35,859 nucleotides of DNA from Anaeromyxobacter oryzisoli (GCF_022690765.1 NZ_JALCZA010000047.1:1-35859), one strand, 5' to 3'. Shown: positions 8,223 through 16,136, numbered from the stretch's first letter. Numbers and translations are program-made. Notes: generated from the letters alone by a model not told the origin.

Positions 8223-9950
8223 ATGACCGAGGGATCCGCAGCTTCGGGCGGAGGGGAACCGGTCGCGAAGCAGGTCGGGCGCCGGCGCGTCCGGCCCGGC
8301 CCGGTCCCGTTCCTGCACCGCCTCTCGACCAAGCTGTCCGGGGTGACCGTCCTGCTCGCGGTCGCGGCCCTGGTCGCGCTCTGGGCGGCGGATCGGCGGC
8401 TCCAGCGCGGGCTCACCCGGGAGCTGGAGCGCTCCTCCGCGCTGCTGGGCGAGGCGCTCCGGACGACCACGCACGAGGCGATGCTCGCCGACGGGCCGGA
8501 GCACGCCTACGCCGCGCTCGAGCGGATCGCCACGCTCGAGGGGATCGAGCGGGTGCGGGTGCTGGACGCGCGGGGCCGGGTGGCGTTCTCGTCGGTCCGC
8601 GGGGAGCGCGGCGCGGTCCTGGCGAAGGACGCCGCGGCGTGCGCGCCGTGCCACGCCGGGCGCGCCCAGCCCGTCTCGCGCGTGCCGGCGCAGGCGCGCG
8701 GGCGGATCGAGGACGGCACCGGCGGGCGCCGCTACACGATGGTGACCCCCGTCTACAACGACCGCGCCTGCGCCAGCGCGGCGTGCCACGTCCACCCCCC
8801 GGGCAGGCAGGTGCTCGGGCTGCTGGAGATCGGCGTCTCGCGCGAGCGGCTCGAGGCCGACCTGTCCGCCTTCCGCGTGGACACGTTCCCCGTCCTCGCC
8901 GCGGCCATCGTCGGGGTCGCGATCCTGCTCTACCTGCTCGGGCGCGCCGAGGTGATCGGCCCCGTCGCCGCCCTGCTCGAGGGCACGCGGCGGGTCGCGC
9001 GGGACGAGCTGGACGTCGAGGTCCGGGTCCGGTCGCGCGGCGAGATGGGCGCGCTCGCGGGCTCGTTCAACGAGATGACCTCCTCGCTGCGGGCGCTCGA
9101 GGACGCGCTGAACGGCGTGCTCGCGAACCTCGAGCGTGAGGTGGAGGCGCGCACCGCCGAGCTGCGCTCGACCCAGGATCAGCTCGTGCGCACCGAGAAG
9201 CTCTCCGCCCTCGGGAAGCTCTCCGCCTCGGTCGCGCACGAGATCAACAACCCGCTCGCCGGGATCCTCACCTTCGCGAAGCTCGTCTCGCGGACGCTCG
9301 CGGAGGGCCCGCCCGACGACGCCCGGCGCGCGGTGCTCCAGCGGAACCTCGCCCTCGTGGAGCGCGAGGCGCAGCGGTGCTCGGCGATCGTGCGGAACCT
9401 GCTCGACTTCGCCCGGGAGCGCCCCATGGAGCGGCGGCAGGTGGACGTCAACGCGGTGGTGGACGAGGCGATCACCCTCATCGCGAACCAGGTCGCGATC
9501 CAGGAGATCGCCATCGTCCGCGACCTGACCCCGCTCCCGCCGGTCCTCGCCGACTTCGGCCAGCTCCGGCAGGCCTTCGTGAACGTCGCCATGAACGCGT
9601 GCGAGGCGATGGGCAAGGACGGCCGGCTCACCGTCGCCTCGCGCCCGCGCGACGGCGCGGTGGAGGTCTCCTTCGCCGACACGGGGCCCGGGATCCCGAA
9701 GGAGCGGCTCGGCCACGTGTTCGACCCGTTCTTCACGACGAAGGAGAAGGGGACCGGGCTCGGCCTCTCGGTGGTGTACGGCATCGTCGAGCGGCACGGC
9801 GGCCGGATCACCGTGGACAGCGCCCTCGGCGCGGGCACGACGTTCACCTTCCTCCTCCCCGCCGGCGACGACGCCGGCGCGGCGCCGGAGCCGCCCTCCG
9901 CCGCCTCCCCGCCCGACGACACGGGTGCGCCGCGCCCGGCGACGGGGTAG
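8223..9950 (+). CDS. Membrane histidine kinase with heme c-binding periplasmic sensor domain
   Basis: This 575-aa protein has TM1 (about 41-56), a periplasmic domain (57-220), TM2 (about 223-240), HAMP (241-293), coiled coil, HisKA with phosphoacceptor His339 in ASVAHEINNPL, and HATPase_c with N box NVAMNACEAM, G1 DTGPGIP, F box VFDPFFTTK and G2 GTGLGLSVV. The periplasmic part carries CAPCH (140-144) and CASAACH (183-189, C-x4-CH), both possible covalent heme attachment sites. It would therefore sense redox state or a gas such as NO or O2 through heme c; the signal is inferred. The C-terminal ~25 residues are Pro/Ala-rich. No receiver domain and no adjacent response regulator is present. It is probably co-transcribed with the dCACHE protein and the phosphatase 9 bp downstream. 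Confidence 0.93.
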   Translation: MTEGSAASGGGEPVAKQVGRRRVRPGPVPFLHRLSTKLSGVTVLLAVAALVALWAADRRLQRGLTRELERSSALLGEALRTTTHEAMLADGPEHAYAALERIATLEGIERVRVLDARGRVAFSSVRGERGAVLAKDAAACAPCHAGRAQPVSRVPAQARGRIEDGTGGRRYTMVTPVYNDRACASAACHVHPPGRQVLGLLEIGVSRERLEADLSAFRVDTFPVLAAAIVGVAILLYLLGRAEVIGPVAALLEGTRRVARDELDVEVRVRSRGEMGALAGSFNEMTSSLRALEDALNGVLANLEREVEARTAELRSTQDQLVRTEKLSALGKLSASVAHEINNPLAGILTFAKLVSRTLAEGPPDDARRAVLQRNLALVEREAQRCSAIVRNLLDFARERPMERRQVDVNAVVDEAITLIANQVAIQEIAIVRDLTPLPPVLADFGQLRQAFVNVAMNACEAMGKDGRLTVASRPRDGAVEVSFADTGPGIPKERLGHVFDPFFTTKEKGTGLGLSVVYGIVERHGGRITVDSALGAGTTFTFLLPAGDDAGAAPEPPSAASPPDDTGAPRPATG

Positions 9951-9959
9951 AGAGGCGGG

Positions 9960-10529
9960 ATGCGCGAGCTGTGGATCGTCCGGCACGGGGAGACCGAGTG
10001 GAGCCTGAGCGGCCGTCACACCGGACGGACCGATCTCCCCCTGACGCCGCACGGCGAGGACCAGGCCCGCGCGATCGGCGACCGGCTCGCGGGGCACGCC
10101 TTCGCGCGCGTCCTCACCAGCCCGCTGCGGCGCGCCCGGGACACCTGCCGGCTGGCGGGGTTCGGCGAGGTCGCGGTGTCCGCGCCCGACGCGATGGAGT
10201 GGGACTACGGCGCGTACGAGGGGAAGACGCGCGCCGAGATCCTCGCCGGGGCGCCGGGGTGGACGATCTGGGACGGCGGCGTGCCGGGCGGCGAGTCGCT
10301 CCAGGACGTCGCGGCCCGGGCGCGCCGGGTGATCGGCGAGGCGGAGACCGCGGACGGCGACGTCCTCCTGTTCTCGCACGGGCACCTGCTCCGGATCCTG
10401 ACGACCTGCTGGCTCGGGCTCGAGCCGCGGCTCGGCGCGATGCTCGCGCTCGGGCCGGCCCGGCTCGGCGTCCTCGCCCGCTCGCGCGAGGCGCCGGTGC
10501 TCTCGCTCTGGAACGCCTCCGGGCCCTGA
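9960..10529 (+). CDS. Histidine phosphatase superfamily protein (PGM/CobC-like)
   Basis: This 189-aa protein has the branch-1 histidine phosphatase signature: RHGETEW with nucleophile His9, SPLRRARDT, the acid/base Glu in MEWDYGAYEG and the second catalytic His in SHGHLLRIL. Members dephosphorylate sugar phosphates, alpha-ribazole phosphate or, for SixA-like enzymes, phosphohistidine on proteins. A GAGGCGG ribosome binding site overlaps the end of the kinase gene (9-bp gap), so it is probably co-transcribed with the heme histidine kinase. Adjacency makes a role on the kinase or its relay conceivable, but the closest motif pattern is metabolic. No cobalamin genes are nearby. Confidence 0.88.
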   Translation: MRELWIVRHGETEWSLSGRHTGRTDLPLTPHGEDQARAIGDRLAGHAFARVLTSPLRRARDTCRLAGFGEVAVSAPDAMEWDYGAYEGKTRAEILAGAPGWTIWDGGVPGGESLQDVAARARRVIGEAETADGDVLLFSHGHLLRILTTCWLGLEPRLGAMLALGPARLGVLARSREAPVLSLWNASGP

Positions 10530-10530
10530 G

Positions 10531-10553
10531 GGCGACACCCACTCGCATCGAGC
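10531..10553 (+). repeat. Short 3'-flanking repeat, copy 2
   Basis: Second copy of the 23-bp sequence at 6798-6820 (two mismatches), again starting one nucleotide past a stop codon. Both copies are on the same strand, 3.7 kb apart. Confidence 0.5.
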
Positions 10554-11114
10554 TGCTGCGGCGCACGCTGCCTGCCTGCGCGGGGCAGACTCCTCCCTGC
10601 GCTGCTCGACGTGCGTTCCAGGTCTCAGGGTTCTTCGAGTGAACGGTCAAGGAGGGACCTCGCAGGCCAACGTCCCTGAAGGACGAGCGGTCTGGGCTCA
10701 GGAAGATGGAAAGGCCGGGGCGTCACGGTACGTGGGAACCGTCTGCGCAAGATCGGCCCCGAAGAGGCCCGCGTTTCACCGAGAGCGCTACGAGCTTCCG
10801 CCGGCACCGTGGCCCCGAATCGCCCATCGCGCTGCCGCCGGTTCGTGAGGCGTGCCATGACTTCACGGTGAGCGTTGGGCCGCAGCCCTTTCGCGGGAAC
10901 CCCGATTTCACCAATCGGCTGTTGACGCATTTTCCGGTGGGTGACGCTTCGCAAGCCCAGGTCGTCCGAATAGGCCTCTCTCGCAGCGCCGCGGGGGCGC
11001 CGTGCGCCGCGAGTCCGCGCGGAGCCGAGGCGCGAGGGACCGTTCCCGTTCTCGCGCCTGGCACCGAATGCGTGCGTCCGGGGAGGCCGAGAATTCCCGT
11101 GAGACGATCCGCTC
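10554..11114. other. Non-coding region upstream of the HNH gene
   Basis: About 560 bp without a supportable gene. Base composition is visibly less GC-biased than its neighbours. The frames here (for example 10625-11176 minus) show no family similarity and poor codon bias. It contains the left inverted repeat of the putative HNH element (10690-10785) and probably the HNH gene's promoter. Confidence 0.6.
10690..10785 (+). repeat. Left imperfect inverted repeat of HNH element
   Basis: The reverse complement aligns to 12393-12489. AGATCGGCCCCGAAGA (10750-10765) is a perfect 16-nt inverse match to 12415-12430, and AGGCCGGGGCG (10712-10722) to 12459-12469. The spacing between the two blocks is 27 nt here and 28 nt on the right. 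Flanking bases on both sides are also similar, at roughly 70% overall by eye. Confidence 0.65.
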
Positions 11115-12278
11115 ATGAACGCACGCGATCTCTCCGCCCGCCTCTCCGAGCTCCTCCGCCGCGAGCACGACTGCATGGCCGATTTTCTCGTCGCGCTCGC
11201 CGATTTCGATCGCCGGCGGCTCTGGGTCGAGCTCGGCTACTCCAGCCTGTTCTGGTTCCTCCATCGCGAGCTCGGGCTCTCGAAAGGGGCCGCGTTCTAT
11301 CGGAAGACCGCGGCCGAACTGGTGCAGCGGTTCCCCGAGGTGATCGAGCCGCTACGCGACGGGAGGCTTTGCATCTCGAGCATCGCGGAGCTGGCGAAGG
11401 TGATCTCGCCCGAGAACCGGGCGGAGGTGCTGCCGCGGTTCTTTCACCGCTCGAAGCACGAGGCGGCGGAGGTTGCAGCCGAGATCAAGCCGGTCGAGAA
11501 GGCGCCGCGTCGCGAGGTCGTGACCGCGGTGCGCGCCCCGGCCACGGAGGAGGCCGTTCCGCGTCTCGAGGTCGTGGCGGCGGCGCTCCCGGTCGCGGCT
11601 CCGAACGTCGTCACGGCGGCACCGTTCGAGCTGCTCGAGACGAGAGGTTCGCCGGAAAACCTTGTCGATGCCAACTCTCCGCGCGCTGCAGCGCACGCCC
11701 CATCTTCCCGCGAGGCCCGCGCCGAATCGGTCGAACCGCTCAGCGCCGACCTCCGGCGGCTCCACTTCAACGTCTCCCGCCGCTTCCTCGCGAAGCTCGA
11801 CGCCGCGCGGGATGCGCTCTCCCATTCGCATTTCGGCGCCAGCACCGAGGAGATCCTCGAGGTCGGCCTCGACCTCCTCCTCGCCCGGAGCGCCAAGCGG
11901 AAGGGGCTCGTGCAGAAGCCGCTCGCGGAGCGCCGCCCCTCGAAGCCGGAGCACCTCTCCGCCGAGGTGAAGCGCCAGGTCTGGCTCCGCGATGGCGGCC
12001 GCTGCCAGTACCCCCTCGACTCCGGCGGCATCTGCGGCTCGACCTACCTGCTCGAGTTCGATCACCGCGAAGCCGAGGCCCTGGGCGGCCCGCCCACGGT
12101 CGAGAACATTCACCTTCTCTGTTTCTTTCATAACCAGCTCGCAGCTCGGAAGGTCTTCGGGGACGCCTTGATGGACCGGTTCAGGCGACGGTCGAACGGC
12201 GAGCTCTCCGACTCCGCACGTTTCAGGCGCGCGGGAACGCAGTCGCCGTGCGCACTGAAGAAGAAGCGCTCGGGGTGA
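11115..12278 (+). CDS. HNH endonuclease family protein
   Basis: This 387-aa protein has a helical N-terminal region (about 1-120, DUF222/13E12-like in style), a variable Ala/Val/Glu-rich linker (about 120-215), a helical segment (215-280) and a C-terminal HNH nuclease domain (about 285-350). The domain has Cys residues at GRCQYPL and GGICGST, the catalytic FDHRE, the Asn in VENIHLLC and the final His in FFHNQLA. Such proteins occur as multicopy stand-alone genes in myxobacteria and actinobacteria; their substrates are unknown. The gene sits alone between two long intergenic stretches that hold inverted repeats, so it may be the cargo of a small mobile element. Its codon use is less GC-extreme than the neighbouring genes. 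No obvious Shine-Dalgarno precedes the ATG. Confidence 0.85.
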   Translation: MNARDLSARLSELLRREHDCMADFLVALADFDRRRLWVELGYSSLFWFLHRELGLSKGAAFYRKTAAELVQRFPEVIEPLRDGRLCISSIAELAKVISPENRAEVLPRFFHRSKHEAAEVAAEIKPVEKAPRREVVTAVRAPATEEAVPRLEVVAAALPVAAPNVVTAAPFELLETRGSPENLVDANSPRAAAHAPSSREARAESVEPLSADLRRLHFNVSRRFLAKLDAARDALSHSHFGASTEEILEVGLDLLLARSAKRKGLVQKPLAERRPSKPEHLSAEVKRQVWLRDGGRCQYPLDSGGICGSTYLLEFDHREAEALGGPPTVENIHLLCFFHNQLAARKVFGDALMDRFRRRSNGELSDSARFRRAGTQSPCALKKKRSG

Positions 12279-12621
12279 GCGGATGGCCGGCCCGGCTCTC
12301 GGGCGACGCTGACGGGGCCGACGAGCGGCCACCGGACCTGCTCCAGCGCTCCCGGCGCCGGGCGGCCGAGAGCCGCGGCGAGCGGCGCTGTCAACATCCG
12401 GTGAAGCACGGGCTTCTTCGGGGCCGATCTCGTCACTCCGGTCGCCGCCCGCGGATGGCGCCCCGGCCTCCACCTTCTTCCCGAGCCAGCCCACGCTTGC
12501 CGTGCAGGCACGCTCGCACCCGCGGCCCCCAACGCGCCTCGCGACGCTCAACGCAAGCGGGTGGCGCCCTGAGGGCGCCCGGCGCGACGCGGAGGGGGTC
12601 GGCACGCTATGTAAGGCGGCG
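12279..12621. other. Non-coding region downstream of the HNH gene
   Basis: This 343-bp stretch has no supportable gene. It holds the right inverted repeat of the HNH element, and its distal ~130 bp leads into the ABC gene. Reading frames crossing it show no conserved motif. Confidence 0.6.
12393..12489 (-). repeat. Right imperfect inverted repeat of HNH element
   Basis: Counterpart of 10690-10785, with perfect core TCTTCGGGGCCGATCT at 12415-12430 and CGCCCCGGCCT at 12459-12469. Together the repeats delimit about 1.8 kb containing only the HNH gene. Confidence 0.65.
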
Positions 12622-14169
12622 GTGGAGCCCATCGTCACCCTCGACCGGCTCGACGCGTCGCTCGGCGGAGCCCGCGTCCTCTCCGGCGTCACGTTCACCC
12701 TCGCCCGCGGCGCCGGCGTCGCCGTGCTCGGGCCGAACGGCTCGGGCAAGTCCACCCTCCTCCGCCTCCTGCGCGGCGAGCTCTGGCCGGATCCGGCGAG
12801 CCCGGGCCGGCGGCTGTTCCACGGCGCGGACGGCGCCTGGGAGAGCCCGATCGGCGTCCGCGAGCGGCTCGCCCGCGTCGCGCCCGAGGCCCAGGACGCG
12901 TACCTGCGCAACGACTGGGAGCTGCCGGTCGAGGCGGTGATCCGGTCCGGCTTCTTCGACCAGCTCTGGCCGTCCGAGGCGGCGACGCCGGCGCAGGCGG
13001 CGCGCGTGCGGACCGTGGCCGAGGCGCTCGGGGTCACCCACCTCCTCCAGCGATCGTTCCTGGAGCTGTCGCGTGGCGAGGGCCGCCGGGTCCTCCTCGC
13101 CCGCGCCCTGGCCCCCCGCCCCGACGCGCTCCTCCTCGACGAGGCGTGCGACGGGCTCGACGCCGAGGCGCGGGCGGGGCTCCTCGAGCGCGTCTCGCGG
13201 ATCCTGCGCGGCGGGACCGCGGTGGTGATGGCGACGCACCGCGCGGACGAGATCGTACCGGAGATCCAGCGGGTCGTCTGGCTCGAGGACGGCCGGATCG
13301 TGCGCGTCGGGACGCGCGAGGAGGCGCTGCGGGAGGCGCCGGCTCTCGAACCCGAACCCGCCTTCCGTCCCCCGTTCCCCGACCCCGACCTGAGCCCCGC
13401 CCCGGTGGCCCCAGACCTCGGGGGTCGGACCTCGGCGACGGCGCCGGCCTCGACCGCGCCAACCGCCTCCGGGCCACGGGCCCCCGGACCCCGGAGGCGG
13501 GCTCCGCTCTTCACCCTCCGCGCCGTGACGGTCCTGGTCGAGGGCCGCCCCGTCCTCGACGGGATCGACTGGACCGTCCGCCGCGGCGAGCGCTGGTGCG
13601 TCCTCGGCCCGAACGGCGCGGGCAAGTCCACCCTCCTGCGCCTCCTCGCCGGCGAGGAGCAGCCCGCGCGCGGCGCGATCGACCGGCTCGGCCTCGGCCT
13701 GCACGCCGCCGCCGAGGAGCTCGCCGGGCGGGTAGGGCTGGTCTCGCCGGAGCTGCAGGCGCGCCACCGGGTCGACGCGCTCGCGGGAGACGTGGTCGCC
13801 TCCGGGTTCCAGGGCTCGATCGGCCTCGCCGCGCCGCCCTCCGCCGCCGAGCTCGAGGCCGCGCGCCGCGCCGCGTCGCGCCTCGGGATCGCGGCGCTGC
13901 TCCGGCGGCACGTGCACTCGCTCTCGTACGGGGAGCTGCGCAAGGTGCTCCTCGCGCGCGCCCTCGCGCCGGCCCCGGACGTCCTCCTCCTCGACGAGCC
14001 GCTCGCCGGGCTCGACCGCGGCGCGCGCCGCGACGTGCTGGCGCTCCTCGACGTGCTCCGCGCCGAGGGGACCGCGGTGATCGCCGTCTCGCACCACGCC
14101 GACGAGCTGCCCCGCGAGGCGGACGGCCTGCTGCGGCTCGCGCAGGGGCGCGTGTTCCCGTGCCCGTGA
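12622..14169 (+). CDS. Double-ATPase ABC protein (ModF-like)
   Basis: This 515-aa protein contains two ABC ATPase domains in tandem. Domain 1 (about 8-225) has Walker A GPNGSGKST, signature LSRGE and Walker B ALLLDEACDGLD. Domain 2 (about 300-510) has GPNGAGKST, LSYGE and VLLLDEPLAGLD with the switch His in VSHHADE. They are joined by a ~70-residue Pro/Ala-rich linker. No transmembrane segment and no permease gene is adjacent. The arrangement resembles ModF/PhrA-type soluble tandem ATPases rather than an importer with its own membrane subunit; its role is unknown. I chose GTG 12622 because similarity begins at once and AAGG lies 6-9 nt upstream; there is no suitable ATG. The non-canonical first signature (LSRGE for LSGGQ) is typical of this subgroup. 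Confidence 0.85.
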   Translation: MEPIVTLDRLDASLGGARVLSGVTFTLARGAGVAVLGPNGSGKSTLLRLLRGELWPDPASPGRRLFHGADGAWESPIGVRERLARVAPEAQDAYLRNDWELPVEAVIRSGFFDQLWPSEAATPAQAARVRTVAEALGVTHLLQRSFLELSRGEGRRVLLARALAPRPDALLLDEACDGLDAEARAGLLERVSRILRGGTAVVMATHRADEIVPEIQRVVWLEDGRIVRVGTREEALREAPALEPEPAFRPPFPDPDLSPAPVAPDLGGRTSATAPASTAPTASGPRAPGPRRRAPLFTLRAVTVLVEGRPVLDGIDWTVRRGERWCVLGPNGAGKSTLLRLLAGEEQPARGAIDRLGLGLHAAAEELAGRVGLVSPELQARHRVDALAGDVVASGFQGSIGLAAPPSAAELEAARRAASRLGIAALLRRHVHSLSYGELRKVLLARALAPAPDVLLLDEPLAGLDRGARRDVLALLDVLRAEGTAVIAVSHHADELPREADGLLRLAQGRVFPCP

Positions 14170-14238
14170 CCGCGCCCGACCGGCGTTGACCGCCGGCGAT
14201 TTCCATTCGGCCCCCTTCTGCGGCAGGATGGACGCCGC

Positions 14239-14880
14239 ATGGCCGACGGCCACCGCCGCCCCGATCACCGCCCCGCGCCAGCGGTCCGCCGCCCCGAGGC
14301 CCCGACGTTCCACCGCGCCGCGCCCGAGCGCCGCGTGGTCGCCCGGCCCACCGGGATCGCGACGCCGCGGGAGCCCTCGGTGCGGGTCGTGACCGGCCCC
14401 ATGTTCATCGACACCGCGAGCGGTACCTTCCAGGATCGCCGCCCGCCCCCGCCGCCCGTGCTGTCGCGGCGGGAGTTCGAGCAGGAGCTCTCGCGGCTCG
14501 TCCGCGCCTTCGCCGAGAACGAGGAGAACCCGGGCTCCGTGTCGTGCACGGGGTGCCGGCGCTGCGTCTCGTGCATGTTCTGCGAGGGGTGCGAGGAGTG
14601 CTACCGCTCCACGCACTCGCGCCGGTGCAGGGCGTCGTCGCACCTCACCCACTGCGCCGACTGCGACGGGTGCCACGACAGCGCCTACTGCGTGCGGAGC
14701 GAGAACTGTACGCGCTCCAACTACCTCGTCCTGTGCCGCTCCTGCTCGGAGTGCACCTACTGCTTCGGGTGCGTGGGCCTCGCCAAGGCGGACTTCCACA
14801 TCCTGAACGTGAAGTACACCCGCGCCGAGTACTTCCGCATCGTGGAGTCGCTCTCGGCGGAGCTCGGCCTGGAGCGCTGA
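14239..14880 (+). CDS. Cysteine-array protein with strict three-residue periodicity
   Basis: This 213-aa protein has a basic, Pro-rich N-terminus (1-75), a short helical stretch (77-97), a cysteine array (103-178) and a C-terminal FHILNVKYTRAEYF segment. All 18 cysteines (103, 106, 109, 112, 115, 118, 121, 130, 139, 142, 145, 151, 157, 166, 169, 172, 175, 178) lie in one register of three. The intervening register positions are Ser (124, 127, 133, 148, 154, 160) or Leu (136, 163). No signal peptide is visible, so a cytoplasmic metal-binding or redox role is more likely than disulfides. The CFGCVGL...HILN...Y..EY ending recalls uncharacterised proteins often labelled 'caib/baif family'; that link is from memory. 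Function unknown. Confidence 0.75.
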   Translation: MADGHRRPDHRPAPAVRRPEAPTFHRAAPERRVVARPTGIATPREPSVRVVTGPMFIDTASGTFQDRRPPPPPVLSRREFEQELSRLVRAFAENEENPGSVSCTGCRRCVSCMFCEGCEECYRSTHSRRCRASSHLTHCADCDGCHDSAYCVRSENCTRSNYLVLCRSCSECTYCFGCVGLAKADFHILNVKYTRAEYFRIVESLSAELGLER

Positions 14881-14910
14881 GAGCTCGTCGAAGAATTCGA
14901 CGAGCTCTCA
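14878..14910 (+). terminator. Perfect 15-bp hairpin starting in the stop codon
   Basis: TGAGAGCTCGTCGAA (14878-14892) pairs perfectly with 14896-14910 across a 3-nt loop; the TGA stop codon is part of the stem. No T-tract follows, so it could be a Rho-linked or 3'-end-stabilising structure rather than a classical intrinsic terminator. Confidence 0.5.
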
Positions 14911-14934
14911 GGCCGACCCGCGTGAGCGGGGCGG

Positions 14935-15137
14935 CGGGTGGGGTGAAGCGCCCGAATTCACTTCGGGCGCGAGGGGCGGGCGACGGCCCGCCCCTCCGAG
15001 GGGGGGGGGGGGGGGGGGGGGGGGCCCCCCCACCCCCCCGGGCGGGGGGGGGGGGGGCGCCCCCGCCCCCCCCCTCCTGGATGGTCAAGGCCCGTCGATT
15101 GTTCGACGGGCCTTGACCGGGCTTCACTCCGCACCCG
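14935..15137. repeat. Nested hairpins around long poly-G/poly-C tracts
   Basis: In the 368-bp gap before the M23 gene there are perfect stems at 14948-14970 (9 bp), 14971-14996 (11 bp, GAGGGGCGGGC/GCCCGCCCCTC) and 15083-15118 (16 bp, GGTCAAGGCCCGTCGA arm, TTGT loop). Between them lie a 25-G run (15000-15024), C7-A-C7, a 14-G run (15044-15057) and a C-rich tract. An outer imperfect inverted repeat (GGTGAAGC near 14942-14949, GCTTCAC at 15121-15127, plus neighbours) brackets the whole. No gene is present. Confidence 0.7.
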
Positions 15138-15235
15138 GGCCCCGGGTCACGGAGAGGGGTGACCGGTCAGGGAGCACGGGTCCGGGTCCGGACCGGGTCG
15201 CCCGCCTGTCCGCTGCCCGGTCCGTCGCGTTCGCC

Positions 15236-15241
15236 TATCCT
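15236..15241 (+). promoter_or_regulatory. Putative -10 element of M23 gene (leaderless)
   Basis: TATCCT lies 7 nt before the ATG at 15249. No Shine-Dalgarno is visible, so transcription may start at or next to the start codon. Confidence 0.4.
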
Positions 15242-15248
15242 CACCGGG

Positions 15249-16136
15249 ATGCCGCTCGCGCTCGCCCTCGCCCTGGCGCTCGCCGCGCCGCCGGCGGCGC
15301 CCACCCTCGCCCTCGCCCCGTCCGCGGCGAGGCCCGGAGACGCCGTGCTCGTGGACGTCGCGGGCGCGCCCACGGACGACGCGCGCCCTCCGCGCGGGAC
15401 GCTGGGCGATCGGCCGCTCGCCTTCTGGCGCGCCGACGGCGGCTGGCGGGCCGTCGCCGCGCTCCCCATCGAGACCACCCCGGGGGTGCTCGCCGCACGC
15501 GTCGAGGTGGAGGGGACGGCGCTGGAGGCCGCGCTGCGCGTCGTCGAGCCACGCTTCGCCTCGCACGCGCTGTCGCTGCCGCCGCGCTACGTCGAGCCGC
15601 CGCCCGAGGTGAAGCGGCGGACCGAGGAGGACCACCTCGCCTTCGCCCGCGCCTTCGAGCAGCCCCTCTCGCCGCCCCTGTTCCAGGGCGCGTTCGCCGT
15701 CCCGCGCGCCGCGAGGACGAGCGCCCGGTACGGCGACCGGCGCGTGCTGAACGGGACGGTCGAGAGCGTCCACTACGGGCTCGACCTCCGCGGCCGCCGC
15801 GGCGCGCCGGTGGACGCCTCGAACGACGGCCTCGTCGCGCTGGTCCGGGACGCCTACCTGTCGGGCAAGACGGTGGTCCTCTGGCACGGGGCGGGGATCT
15901 ACACGGTCTACTTCCACCTGGACCGGATCGACGTCCGCGACGGCCAGCGGGTGCGGCGGGGCCAGCGCATCGGCCTGCTCGGCTCGACCGGACGCTCCAC
16001 CGGCCCGCACCTGCACTGGGGCGCGAAGGTGGACGGGCTCTACGTGGATCCCGAGTCGCTCCTCGCCATCGACTTCGAGCGCGGGACCGCGCCGGACCGG
16101 GTGATCCCGGACGGCCGGCTCACGGCGCCCCGCTGA
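15249..16136 (+). CDS. M23 (LytM-type) metallopeptidase, secreted
   Basis: This 295-aa protein has a short hydrophobic signal sequence (about 1-20, Leu/Ala-rich), an N-terminal beta-rich region (25-110) and a C-terminal M23 lysostaphin-like domain (about 165-275). Zinc-site motifs are HYGLD (HxxxD), the middle His in YFHLDRIDV and HLHWG. It is expected to cleave peptidoglycan cross-links in the periplasm. GQRVRRGQRIGLLGSTGRST is the usual family stretch before HLH. All catalytic residues are present, so it could be active rather than an EnvC/NlpD-type activator. I chose ATG 15249 because the signal peptide starts there; the 30-codon upstream extension would hide it. Confidence 0.9.
   Translation: MPLALALALALAAPPAAPTLALAPSAARPGDAVLVDVAGAPTDDARPPRGTLGDRPLAFWRADGGWRAVAALPIETTPGVLAARVEVEGTALEAALRVVEPRFASHALSLPPRYVEPPPEVKRRTEEDHLAFARAFEQPLSPPLFQGAFAVPRAARTSARYGDRRVLNGTVESVHYGLDLRGRRGAPVDASNDGLVALVRDAYLSGKTVVLWHGAGIYTVYFHLDRIDVRDGQRVRRGQRIGLLGSTGRSTGPHLHWGAKVDGLYVDPESLLAIDFERGTAPDRVIPDGRLTAPR

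Noticed and set aside
10625-11176. 183-aa minus-strand gene upstream of the HNH gene
   Set aside because: No motif, poor codon bias, overlaps the HNH start and the inverted repeat.
15000-15075. Coding of poly-Gly/Pro protein across the G/C homopolymers
   Set aside because: The frame is only open because of the homopolymers and overlaps the end of a better gene.
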